Source: Megalobrama amblycephala
Taxonomy: Eukaryota > Chordata > Actinopteri > Cypriniformes > Xenocyprididae
DNA length: 64,000 nt
NCBI RefSeq assembly: GCF_018812025.1
Contig: NC_063054.1
Coordinates: forward strand, 33,404,065 to 33,468,064
Direction: 5' to 3'
Below, piece by piece: positions 1-13,807 of the stretch. A program made the position numbers and the translations under genes. A model generated the notes under the pieces. The model did not search any database. It saw only the letters and a list, made by a program, of their open reading frames with translations, and had not been told where the DNA came from. Within the stretch, counting starts at the first letter, position 1. Each line of letters starts with the position of its first letter.

Positions 1-873
1 TACACTTGTTTGTTCGCATTGAGTTGACAGTTTGAACGTTCTTCTGCCCATTTATTTATTTTGAAGATCTGCGGTGAATTAGCAAGTGTTGTTTTCATTA
101 CAGCTAAAAAGTTGGGAACACAGAACGATATTCAAACTCACGTTAGATGCTTTTAACATTAAATAAAGCACATAAACAGTACCTGATATTATCATTGCCA
201 TACTTTGTGTTGCTGTTCCAGCTGGTTAGGACAAAAACTCAGATTAACATGGAAAACATACCTTTTATCGCTTGTCGCGGTATCGTGTCTGGTTAGGACA
301 CGGTGTAATAAAATAAAATAAAATGTTGTGGGTGGTTGTCATAGTGTGTCACTATGTGGTTGTGGGTTTTCTGTTACTGGCTGAATTCAAAATAGCCCAC
401 TGCCAAGTATCCGATATTCTCATTTCTAGATGCCCCTCTTCAAGCGATGCAAAAACCGCAAGACTGAATGTTTAGAAACGTAATAACACTCCTCTTCTCA
501 ATACACCTCATGATTTGAGGCATCAATAATGTGCGTAGCTTAAATGGTGGGGAAGACTTATGCTCTAAAAAACGATAGTGATGCTTGCCTGAGGTTCCTG
601 TGGTTTTAAGTGGATTCTGAATGGGAACTTGCATAAGGTCTCAAACTGAGAGTTTGAAATGTTTTCATCGGCGTGTCATTTTTCAGCCGGTTTTCTTTTT
701 TCCAAACTCTAGACAAGTAGACCATGGAAAAATAATTAGCTATAAAACCAATTGCAGACACCAGGAGGTCAGTGAATGGAGCTAATGAATATCTGCTGGA
801 TTTCATCATAATCTTGTGATTAAAGCTGAAAACGATCATTATAGGCATCTGGAGAATATTTGATTAGCGAGTA

Positions 874-876
<3 letters not shown>

Positions 877-955
<79 letters not shown>
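877..955. repeat. (TA)n microsatellite
   Basis: About 79 bp of uninterrupted TA dinucleotides. Short peptides of alternating Ile/Tyr read across it are artefacts. Confidence 0.98.
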
Positions 956-958
<3 letters not shown>

Positions 959-2173
959 ATAACCTGCAGTTTAATAGCAAATCGACTGATTTGTAAGCTA
1001 TAATGTGTAGGAGAGTGTGACAATCAATAAATGCACTGATCACTGATGACTTAAAATTATACAGTATAGGACAAAACAAACATTAAAATAAGCTAAAACA
1101 ACTAAAAATCAAGATATTTCTTTTTTTTTTATATAATGAATATTTATAATGAATAATGGGGGGGAGGGCTTTAAGTCAAAAAGGTTGAGATCCACTATGC
1201 TAAAGGGACATGGTGATGGAAAAAATATATGAGACGGGATAAAAAAAAAAAGGTTTCTCAATGCTCTTGCTTTCTCTAGCAAATGTTTGTGTTCTTCTGA
1301 GACTCAAAAAATGAGTTCTTTGCGAGTAAGTCCAAAAGCTTTGCAAAGGAACAAAAAGGTTTCTTGGGGAAACACAAACATTTGCGATAGAACGCAAAAG
1401 CATTGAAATATATTTTTTCCTCCCATCTCGTATCACCTTGTCCATCTAGTGGCTCACATAATGCAATCCTTTAGCACCTCTATAAATAACAGACAGCTTC
1501 AAGAATGAAAAACAGCTCTGAACGAGTTTGTTAAAATAACTTTCTAGCGCAGTTTTTGGTTTCAGGGCCAAACTTTTATTTAGAATAAATCAAATCATAT
1601 GTTGTTGTAGGCAGTTATCTCTCAACAAAAGTTGCATATGATGTTGGATTGTTTGCACCCTGATTTGATTACAAACAACCTCTCTGTGTAGCTCCTGTCT
1701 GTACCGTATAAATGCAGTAGTGACTCTGAGCCAGCAGAAATGAGTGTTCAGCATATGAAAAATGCACAGAGGGTAACCCAGGGATACATCTGCAATAACT
1801 CTTAATATTAAAGTGTGGATCAGGGGTAGATTTCCAACTGCTGTTGTATTTCTCTGATGCTTTTATCCATTTAAAAAGTGTCTTTGGGGTTTGCAGTTTA
1901 TTAAAACATGTATTCCCCATATTGACTTGTTTGTCTGGCTTACTGTAGGTTTACATGTAGTCTTTTGTTACTATTAAGATAAACTACGCAATTTCTCTGC
2001 CACATTCTTCAACAAACAAAACTGCAAAAAACAATATGAGGTTTTCTGTACATTCCCTTCATCTGCCATTGGTCAAATAAACACATAGCGTCATCCCAGA
2101 TTTAAATAACTGGTTAAGCCAATGTTGCTGTATTGGTCTGGACAGGATGCTTAAACAAACAGAGGTTTGTGGT

Positions 2174-2674
2174 TGGTAAGATTTTTTTAATGTTTTGAAA
2201 AAAGTTTCTTATGCTCACCAAGGCTGCACTTATTTGATTAAAAGCACAGTAAAAAAACAGTAAAAATGTGAAATATCATTATAATTTAAAATACCTGCTT
2301 TCTTTTCAATACATTGCAAAATGTAATTTATTCCTGTGATAGCAAAACTAATTTTCAGCATCATTACTCCAGTTTTCAGTGTCACATGATCTTTCAGAAA
2401 TCATTCTAATATGCTGATTTGCTGATCAAGAAACATTTATTATTATTATCAATACTGAAAACAGTTGTGCTGCTCAATATTTTTGTGGAAACCATGATAC
2501 ATTTTTTTTTTTCAAGATTCTTTGATGAATAGAAAGTTCAAAAGAACAGCATTTATTTGATATAGAAATCTTTTGTTACATTATAAATGTCTTCACTGTA
2601 ACTTTTGATCAATTTATTGAGTCCATGCTGAATAAAAGTATTAATTAATTTAAAAAAAAAATCTTACTGACTGC
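2174..2674 (+). mobile_element. Short non-autonomous DNA element (MITE), full-length-like copy
   Basis: Starts gtaagattttttta and ends aaaaaatcttactgac, so the ends are inverted repeats. The core phrases ttttcagcatcattactcc and cagaaatcattctaatatgc recur at 13.3, 15.6, 20.8, 23.1, 28.8, 40.5, 44.1 and 55.1 kb. It has no coding capacity. The family is familiar from cyprinid genomes; its exact name was not determined. Confidence 0.8.
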
Positions 2675-3185
2675 AATTTGTATGCAAATTGTGATTCTAT
2701 AGGTTCCAATTGTGTACTCAATATTAATTTGCAATATTGATAAATCAATTGAGAAAGTCAACAATGAAATGCCTACACTTGGATAATCAATGAACAATGA
2801 TATATTTTAATCATGAGGATAAACACAGTTAAAAAATAAAACAAATTAGAAATGAAATGAAGATCTGTAACAAAACACTGATAAATAAATTGATATTGAC
2901 AAAAAAAAAGAAATAAATAAACTGAAAATGCAAAAAAATCATATGCATTTGATTTGATCATTTTGAAACTGAAAATAATTTTTCACTATCTTGACTTTGT
3001 TTTTTTATTTTGTAGGGTTGTATTCATTTATTTATTTACATTAATATAAATTAGTTGCTCAATTGATCGATCAATTTCTCATTTGGTTTATAAATTTTTT
3101 TGAGTAGCACAAAATGTCCCCTATAAGTTTATCTCAACATCAGAAATGTTTGCAGTGTTAGTAGTTGCATTAATGTGTTTCTGAC

Positions 3186-3336
3186 CTGCTCTAGAAGGTC
3201 CTCCACTTTCCTCTGCCAGCTCTCTCTGGCGGAGCACATCTCCTGATCTTTATTCTGTGCCAGCTGGGTGAGCGCTGACCTTTTATTCTCCTCATGCTCT
3301 TCACGCAGTTCCTCACGCAGTTTCTTACACTCTTGC
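3186..3336 (-). CDS. fam184a: fam184a exon (R)[16 protein letters not shown]... to ...VEDLLEQ
   Basis: 151 nt. One base completes the Arg codon, then 50 residues follow. The acceptor is gtctacag|G and the donor CAG|GTCAGA, leaving phase 0. It is the most 3' fam184a exon in the window; the gene continues past position 1. Confidence 0.91.
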
Positions 3337-4663
3337 CTGTAGACACACACACAAAGATACACACTAATGACCATACTGTTTAGTGCTTATACATTTTTTG
3401 CTGAGATCTTTTGACAGAAATCTGATAAAAAAAAAACAGGACAGATTTGGTTTCTGGTGTTGCATACATTTAAATATAAAAGCACATAAATAAAGCTCTC
3501 AACTGGGTTAGTGGTCCGTTGATCATTAATGGCTGCTAAATGGGCCGGCCCCCGTTCATACGCTCTGCAGATCTTTTTAAAGTACCTACATTTCTCTGCT
3601 CCGCAGCAGCGGAGGTCACAAAAGAGGTTAACCGCCACATTATGTGGTGTAATTGCTGGACGTCATGAGAGTGTGGCGCTGGGCTTAAATCCATGATTAT
3701 TATGTCTGAGCTTTAGACTGTTCTAAAAATGCCCAAATAACAGTCAGCACGGAGTACCGCACACACTCGGAGAGACACTGCGGAAACCTTTTAAAGGTGT
3801 GAAATTAGTCTTAATTGCTGCTTAAGAGGAAATGGAAGCTGTAACAGGGTCTGGGCACCTTAAAAGCCACCTGAGACCAAAGCAATAAGCACTGAGACGT
3901 GAATGGATTTTTAAAACACACACTGATTTATCTTTTCAATTCTGGTTGCAAAAATCTCTAAATGATAATATACTGCAGAGCAGCATTTATTTACTGTAAA
4001 GAATAATTGGGGTTTACAAGGTGGATATAAATATAAAAAAAAAAAGTATATTTATTATTTATTTATTCAGGATGAAGTCAGCATGAACAATGTAAATATA
4101 AATTACTTAAATATAAATATCTATAATTGCAAAATGGGAAATGCATATCTTTAATTATGCATTTTTAAAGATTTAAATATTACATTATATTATATAAATA
4201 TGGCAAAAACATGCCATTATATATATATAGACATGTAGAGACATGCATTTTAATTTTATATACACATTTATGTAATAATATAATATATGTATATTTTCTT
4301 TTAAATTTTTTTAAATTTTAATCACATTTTTGCCTTTTACTCATTTAAAATGGTAGTTCATATTAAGTAGTCTTGCAGTCTGACAAAAACATTTTTAAAG
4401 ATACAAAAATTCTCTAATATAATATAATATAATATAATATAATATAATATAATATAATATAATATAATATAATTATAAAAAAATGTATATTTATTTTTTA
4501 TTTATTCAGGATGAAGTCAGCATGAACAATGTAAATATAAATTATTTAAATATAAATATCTATAATTGCAAAATGGGAAATACATATCTTTAATTATGCA
4601 TGTTTAAAGATTTAAATATTACATTATATTATATAAATGTATATTAAATATCAAAAACATGCC

Positions 4664-4713
<50 letters not shown>

Positions 4714-7237
4714 GAGACATGCATTTTAATTTAATATACATTTATGTAATAATATAATATATGTATATTTTCTTTTACATTTTTCAAAATTTTAATCACA
4801 TTTTTGCCTTTTACTCATTTAAAATGGTAGTTCATTTTAAGTAGTCTTGCAGTCTGACAAAAACATTTTTAAAGATACAAAAATTCTCTAATATAATATA
4901 ATATAATATAATATAATAAAATAATAAAAAAAATGTATATTTATTATTTATTTATTCAGGATGAAGTCAGCATGAACAATGTAAATATAAATTATTTAAA
5001 TATAAATATCTATAATTGCAAAATGGGAAATGCATATCTTTAAATTATGCATGTTTAAAGATTTAAATATTACATTATATAATATAAATGTGTATTAAAT
5101 ATCAAAAACATGCCATATATATAAATAGACATGTAGAGACATACATTTTAATTTAATATACATTTATGTAATAATATAATATATGTATATTTTCTTTTAC
5201 ATTTCAACAATTCAAAGTATGGTAGTCTGAGGTTTTTCAGACATCTGGGGAAATTTTAATGCAGTTTTTTGTCTAAAATTATAGCTGAGTCAGAATCGAA
5301 CACACACATAGGAACTGACTCATCCAGTCATGTGGTGCATCACAAGAGGAGGTGGTGAATTAACCAGCACTTCTGCTCATCAGATGTTGCTGTATGTGGT
5401 TTATAGCCTTTATGTACCTTTAGAAAGAGTCCATTTGTCTTCATAAATGATCTCAGTGCAAAGCTGTCAGTGCAGCAAACAAAAATCACATAAACAGTTT
5501 TTATTTGTTGCACTCGGCACACGCATGCTTGCGATATCCAGACGGCGCTGCCTCGAAGGGGAGGATCCATCTGGAGTTTCTATGAACTTCGTCGTGCGGT
5601 GCAGCTGTAAGCTTAATTGCACAACGTAAATCCAAGTGTTGATAAAGAAGTCAGTGATGGTTTAAGACTGAGAAAAAACGCAAGTGCCTTTGTCTGATAG
5701 ATTGGCCTGATGATGAACAAACCCTCTTGCAACTCTGGCAACACAAAGTCTGCCAAATATTTGTCCTCTGATGATGCTTGGATATCTTTTCCTGCATTGT
5801 TAAGAGAAATACATGCTTATAAACATGATACACTGAGGAAAACGGTCTGTTAGCATCATTAGCAGCCTGTTAGCATTTCATTCTTGTCACATGGCATTTC
5901 CACTGTAAAATTCCTTTTGTAAAGCCAATCGATACTGTTTTCAATGGACTAGACTCTTAAAAAGTCCATTAAATAAGTCCTCAGCACCATAAATGATATT
6001 AATTGCGATAATTTCTAATTTAGCTTAGGATTTGTGAAGTCATGGAAGCTCCTAGAAATTCATAACAGGGGACTCTTGGAAAATGAGGCTCTCGACCTAG
6101 ATCCAGCATCATTACCAGCACTTATTTTGAGCAATAACAAGCTCTACATTGGTCCGCATTCCCCAAAATAACAAGTTTAAGTCTAAATATCATGCTCCAG
6201 GGCACCATCCTGAGCAAATGTTGTGGAAAATGAGCTACAGAGGATGAAATCCAATAAATGCCTTGTTGATTTGTCGTTTAAGCATGTTGAGTGCCTGCTT
6301 AGGGCCCATTCAACTTCAACCTTCCCAGTTAGCTCATTTTTATCGTTTTCGGGGGATATTATAGTGGTGAATTGGTAACTTTGCAAAACTATGAGCACAC
6401 AAAGTAACCAAAATGTTCTTAATGGCCTTTGTTTTATTTCAGCTCAGACTAATGACCTATTTGTCTTTTTCGAAGGCCCATGATATTAAGCACTGGTTGT
6501 AAGCATTGCTGATAATGAATAAGGCAGGCAGTGCGTTCTGAGGCAATGCCAAAACACTTACAGCTGTTGGGAACTTTACAGGGTATATAAGTCATAAGCT
6601 TGGCAAGGAAGGAGAGAACGTAAAGAACGAGAAATGCCTTGCTTGGTGACAAACCATTTACACGGACAGTTCAACCACAAATGAAAAAAATCATCGTTGA
6701 AAATGAAAACTCATCATTTACTCTCCTTCATGTCATGGGAAAAAATGGTCAGGTTAATTAAAATGTTGATTTAATGACTATTCTTTTACATAATTACCCT
6801 TTCACAACTTTTATATTTCAAAAATACAAGTTTTAACAATGATAACACCAATGACCAATAAATTAATGAATTAATAAATAAAGAAATATTATATGTGAAT
6901 ATTATTATTGTTATTAATTATTTACATTAATTATACTTATTAATTATACTTAACCCATAAAACAATCAAACTAACTAATAAATAAATAAATGGATTTTTA
7001 ATTATTATTATTATTATTATTTATCTTACATTATAAATTATAATATAAGTTATTATTTAGAATACAATTTAAAATAAAATATATTATTAATTACTTTTTT
7101 ATTTCCTTTTTTGCACAATTGTTGGACCTTGCACTAATGCTTAAAACAATTATTAAAAATAAATAAAACAAACAAACAATTGTTGAACCTTGCACTAATG
7201 TCAAATAAATAAACAAACAAAAAAAGATTATTTTTAA

Positions 7238-7315
<78 letters not shown>

Positions 7316-10300
7316 ATATATATTATATTTATTATCTATCTTACATTATAAATTATAACTTATTATTTAGAACACAATAACTTTTTTTTTTTTTTTTGCT
7401 TGCACTAAGTTTAAGGTGTACTTTATTGTCCAAAAAGGGAAATATGTCTAATGTTAAATAAACAAGTCACAAGGCACAATATGCAGGATTTTTGGATTAA
7501 AATATCCAAAAACCACTAGAACAATGTTATATATTTTGTTGACTTGTGTACATACATTATCCCAAATGTTTCCAAGAATGTTTAAATTCAGAGAAATAAG
7601 CTATTTTTAACCAGGACATGGATGTGTCCGACTGTCTGTGCGTCACCTATCAGTGATGTCATACCCACCTTACCCCCGATTTCCGATTTTATTTTGTAGA
7701 AACCATGGAAACACCAAAGATGCTTTAATATATCACATGTTTTATTAGACAAGGGAACAACTGTTTGGTTACATGAAAACAAATTATTGTTATATAGCTC
7801 AAGTCTTATTATTTAAATCTCGTTTTCATTTTTTTATGCGTGTTCCATGCTTTTACCATGCCTCCGAAAAAATACTATTTTGTCAAGTAGCTAACATAGC
7901 ATAATCAGACGCAGCTTTATTTTTAGTAACAGTATAATACAGCATTTTCTCCATCATACAATACGTTTGTATTTAATTGCATGCCATTTATCAGAACAAG
8001 CCATCCAGCATTTATTAATATGATATTCTAAAATCGATTTAGTTTACTGCAGTGTGCAACAAGTGTCTCACAGCGTTCGCTCGGCAGCAACACACTCAAA
8101 TGGTATCTAATATGATAAACAGCGCTGTGTTACCTCATACACTTGACCGGAAGAAGCGGAAGCGGTGACTGCCGCATAATAAAAGTTCAGCTGCTCATGA
8201 GACATGTGTCACGTTCGTCTCTCATTAGCAATCGCTCCAGCAGCCTCGTTCAATTCAATTCACATTTATTTATCATTCAGCTACATAATCACTTGGCCCT
8301 GCGCTGCTTCATACTACAGTAATGTTAATAATCTCATCCATGAACATGATTTCTGCCCGAGTCCCATCCGGATTCTTTTCCACCAGCTGTGAGGCGAAGA
8401 CGACATTGAGATTCCAAGATTCTGTGCTCAAACTCGGTGTCATCAAGCTACGCCTTTGTTTTGAATAGGCAACCTCTACCGGCGAACATTCTACACACTG
8501 TGCCTTACGTAAGTAAATAAATAAATAACATATCATTTAATCTGTGATAGGAAGACTATCCATCCATAGGCTCCAGCATCTCCGCGACACTACATAGGAC
8601 AAGTGGTTTAGATGATGGATGGATTTAATGACGCTAGAACAAGATGCCTTGGAGTTTTTTTTTTTTTTTGACTATTTGAAGTCTTTTTAATGACTGAAAA
8701 TTTAAGGGACATGTTTGTTCCCATATTTTGATGATGACCCTTATTCGACATGGTAAGTAAATATCTCTGTAGGCACATTTCCAAGAACTCATGTAACATA
8801 GAAACATGTGCTCTTACCGGAGTGTCTCAGTCCACTTCAGCTCGAGCTCCAGGGCCATCTTATCCATTTTGAGCTTCTCTTCCTCTTTGGTGGAGATGAG
8901 TTTGGCATCATGCTGTTGTTTCTGAGTCTCCATCTCTCCCTGAGGAAAAGATCGAGAGCGAACATTAGCTCTGATGAGCCATTAAGCGCATGACCCGTAA
9001 TTGTGAGGTCTAACGCGCGGCACTCAGGACGAGAGGGAGGGCTCTTCTTCACAGCTATCAATCATACTGGGGCCAGGAAATGGAAATCCATTTTCATTTC
9101 TCAGCTCACTCAGTTTTTTCTCACACACACACACTGATTCATTATGCATGGTCACTCAGAGAACCTGTGCTTCAGGTCAAGGACAGGAAGAGGAACCATG
9201 AAGAGGCCTCTCTAATGAAGTGTCACACAGGGGACAAAAACGCAGGTGGGTGTAATTCAACAGGGCACCTATTACACATCTCAAAATTATGAACTCATTG
9301 CAGGTGTTTTTAGAAGCTATTCATGGAAACTGAGAGCAAAAGCAGTATATTTTAAAATAAATTACCCACATCACCTTTAATAAAAAAAAAAATTCTGGCA
9401 GCACCAGCTGAGTTACATGACTTTGAAGTATGAAGTCCCATTCTTATTTTGTTTTTAGAGTAATTGCATTGGTAATAGACCTGAAGGGCTGTTAGGAGGT
9501 TGCTGGTCTCTCGGAGTCTGGCTCGCGTGGCATCCAGCTCTTCTAGAAGCTTCTTCTGGGCATCCTTCAGATTGGAGATGTGTCCCTCAGCAGAACCGAG
9601 TCCCTGCTCTCCCTGCTTCACCAGCTCCTGGAGTCGACTCACCTGAAGAACAGTAGAAGTTACTTGCTTTTGAGCAGATGCTTGTTATGTTCTCTGTTAA
9701 GGACACCGTAAAAATGAGGCAAGGCTTAAACCAACTATTTAACAGGTCTGAGTCAGTCTGTTGGCTGGTTTCAGAGGGGCTTTGGGTACTTTTCAGATAT
9801 TTTTCAATTACTTTTCATTAAGACCAGCCTAAGTCAGCTGAGAAACCAGCTAGGACCCGCAAATCAGCAGGACAACTTCTAAAGAAGGCATCCTAACCGA
9901 AATGTAACCTCTTGCATGACTGATCTGAGATGCTTTTCATGGGCGCTGTTAAAAGTCTCTCACATTCTTAAAGTTCATTCCAATCGAGATGTTGATGTTA
10001 TCATGTTTCTAAATCAGCAACTTAGTACTTTAATGCACATTAAAATACTGCACAACACATAAATATTGAATGATATAGTGCTTTTTGAACAGCCTTCAAG
10101 TGGGGAGCATGGCTAAATATGTACAGTAGCCTAGGTGGATAATTGGTTTCTAGAAGGTCATTGGCTGGTCATCATCTTCAACCAGCAACAAACCAGCGAC
10201 CAACTGGTCATTACCAGCTTATAGGCTGGATTTTGGAACATTCTCATTGATTAATGAGCTAATGACCAGCTTAGACCAGCTAGAAACCACAGATACCATA

Positions 10301-13300
10301 TTTCAAAACACTATCTTAAGATGGATTTTCCAGCAAGTCCAGAACTTCATTTTCATTTAAGAAAATTGTGATGTGCTTATCACTCAAAAAGTAAATGAAA
10401 CCTGGCTAAACTGAATGATAGGGTAATAATCAGTGATGCTGCTTCTCTTCAGGGGTCTCTTTGGCCCATTTGCAGCTGTGTCTAAGTTACATGGGACCCA
10501 GCCAGATTTGTGTACTGCAAGCCCATTAAAACACATTGAGACTAATGAGATGATAAACACACGACACTGACATTAATCACCTCCTCCCTCTGCTTCCATG
10601 CCTTCCTTTCTACCTGCTAAATCACTTTCACAGAGACAGCATAAGGTTTTGAAAAGAGTGGACAATATTAAGCAATGCAGCAGTGTGCTGTAGTTTAAAC
10701 AGCAAGAGCTCCAATGACTACATGGATTTGCACGCACCCTCATAATGGGATTATAATGAGATTTAGGTGATATTGCGATTAAACTTTATCTCATGTAAAC
10801 ACAATACTTCGATCAAATTGATGCAATTAAGCTCATAACCGTAGTAGCCATAATTATAGTAAAATATGTGGCATATGCTGATCGCAATAAACAGGTGTGT
10901 AAACACTTAAATCACATCTATTCAAACCTGACAAAGTGCACATGTACATGTGATGTACGCGGATAATGCTGCCACGTAGCGGTAAAGAAGGCATTACAGT
11001 TTTGGGGTGCCAAATAAACCGAGGCTATGTTTAACTCCACTTTTAGACACTCGCAAACTTCCAAGCACTTCCCCTCGGGGGAATACCCATCGTCATTTTG
11101 AAGTGTGTTCAACTTCGTCAAGTGGACGAGGGAAGTTTATTTGAACAGACCCTCGACCCCTCGATTTTGACCGAGGAAGTCTACTCAACGTGTACACTTC
11201 AAGCAGATCCATAGGCCACAGGGCAACACAATTGTTTCACAAAACAACTCGTATTGCTAACAGGCCATTCCATTTAAACCCACTGCAACGGTTCCACCAG
11301 TAAGGAGCACTCATTCATGTCAATCACATCCAAGTGAATGAGATGGAGGGAGGTTAGCGAGGGAAGGACATAAAAAAGGTGCAGTATGTAATATTGACTG
11401 CTAGTGGTTGAAATGGGTACTGCAGTCCGAATTCAAAATATTGAAGAGATTCGTTCCCCCGCCCCCTTCTCCTCAGACTTGACGCTGATGCGGGTTGCCT
11501 GATTGAGGACACGCAACAGAAACGAGTGCAAATGACAGTTGATCAGCTAATGTATTTGCATTTTAATAAACCTCTGGTCATAGAGCTTTTTAGATCGATG
11601 CCGATGCTTTTTAGGTTTGGTAGAATCTGCGATCTCTGATCCAGTTGGCTGCAATATGGCAACCCTGAGTGTTGAAATACTATTGAATAAACTGGCAGTG
11701 GGCGGGATCACACAGACCAAAACAAAAACAGTCATTCCAACACTGAACGCACATTTCAAAGTAGAATAACTGGCAGCAGCATTTTTCAGAGAAACAGTAT
11801 GTGAACTTAGCATGTTTCCTTAATATCTGCAAACATATAATAGCATTTTTATGCTTTAGTACAGTCAAAGAAAAAATTACATATAGCACCTTTAAATGCA
11901 GCCTGAGTTCATGCTGACAACATTTTGCGACATGAATATAATGCAGTATTACTGATGGTCGAAGACACCGAAATAAAGACATTTTAGGCGCATCACCGAA
12001 AAAACAAAACAAATAATCCACAGAAATGTTTTGCAATTTACTCAAGTAGATTAAAACAATGGCCAGTAACACATCTACACTACTATATGTGAGTTAATCA
12101 TTTTTGCTGTGCATTGAGGTATGTGAATAACGGCAGTAAAAATACATTTCTTAAAATTGAAGCGAATAATCAAAATAATGAAAATTGCATTTACAGCAGT
12201 GATGAGGTTTGCTTGAATCATGTAAACATCTTGCTGCGATTAAGTCTTTACTCTGATCATTGGAAATAATTACATTATTGGTGCAGTTATAAATAGTCCA
12301 TGATCATTGTTGATTATATATGGCCTGAATGAAGGTTTCAGCACATTACTGTACCTCGCTGTTGGCCATGTTGAGTTTGGCAGTGAGCTCCTCTCGTAGA
12401 TTGTCCAGTTCCTCTCGCAAAAGGCTCTTCTGTTCCTCTAGAGAGTTACGTTCCTTCTCGAACTGTTCCTCCATCTCCTATAAATCCAACAGAACATGCT
12501 GATTACAAATAACGACCGCCTACAAACACGTGAGAAACGGTTTATGTTACTGAAGATAAGACAAACGTGATTGAGGAATTGTATTAGTCTAAGTTATAGG
12601 TCATCAAAAAATGAACAATCTGTCCATTACTCAGCCTCATGTCGATCCAAATCCATACGAGTAAAGTAACTCGTACAGATTAGAAACAACATGAGGGTGT
12701 GTGAATAATGTCAGAAGTTTCATTACTGGATGAACTATTCCTTTAATCATGATAAAATTCTTTTTTAGGCTGTGGCATTTTGAAGGCATTACGGTCTGGA
12801 ACTTAATTTCAAACATGTCAGGGTAGTGTCTTAGAAAATCCACTTAATATCTGTCTCAGGAAGTAGGAAAAAATAAGATGACAAGATTTGCAATGCAAAA
12901 ACAAGGCATGAAAAGAAATTAATAGCTATATATTATTCATAATAAGATTCTTCAGCTTTCTAGACCTCTCCACGAAAATAATAATACCGAAACTAATCAT
13001 AGCCATCCTGTAACATTTACAGAATGAAATGCAATTTTTGATTGTGTCCTGCCCACCACAGTCAGAGAATACAATGGGTCTTATTATTGCACTTACAAGG
13101 TAGCATTGAATTAATATTCCTCAAATATTCTGGTTATACATCCTAACTCAAGAATTAAAAATCTGAATTGATAAGATAGAATTGAAAGATTGATAGAATG
13201 TTTCAGCTATTATTATAGTTTATTTATTTATTTATTTTTAATTAAGGCAAAAAGAAGCATGAAATGAATATACATTACCATTCAAAAGTCTGGGGTTGAA

Positions 13301-13635
13301 AAGATTTTTTTATGTTTTTGAAAGAAGTCTCTTCTGTTCACTAAGGCTGCATTTATTTAAACATTAATACTGTGAAATATTACAATTTAAAATGACTATT
13401 TTATATTTTAATATATTTTAAAATGTGATTAATTCCTATGATGGTAAAGCTGAATTTTCAGCATCATTACTCAGTGTCACATGATCCTTCAGAAATCATT
13501 CTAATATGCTGATTTGCTGCTCAAGAAACATTATTATGATCAATGCTGAAAGAAGTTGTGATGCATAATAGTTTTGTGGAAACCAAGATACATTATTTTC
13601 AGGATACTTTGAAATATAGAAACATTTATTTCCTT

Positions 13636-13733
<98 letters not shown>

Positions 13734-13734
13734 G

Positions 13735-13807
<73 letters not shown>

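Larger units (their letters stand above)
1..3185. other. fam184a intron sequence (to left window edge)
   Basis: No coding exon was recognised. It holds a (TA)n tract (877-955), a MITE copy (2174-2674) and otherwise AT-rich unique-looking sequence. The phrase ctggttaggaca occurs twice, at about 222 and 289. The next 3' fam184a exon must lie beyond the left edge. Confidence 0.6.
3337..8817. other. fam184a intron
   Basis: No exon found. Contents: GC-richer, low-repeat sequence at 3520-3900, three tandem ~445 bp units (4045-5205), a (TA)n tract (7243-7312), a TIR-bounded element (7471-8506) and a LINE-type 3' tail (8566-8628). The stretch 5210-6650 shows nothing recognisable. Confidence 0.6.

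Noticed and set aside
3129..3185. Extension of the fam184a frame past VEDLLEQ into VRNTLMQLLTL
   Set aside because: A GTCAGA donor at 3185 matches the family exon boundary, and the read-through residues do not resemble FAM184A.
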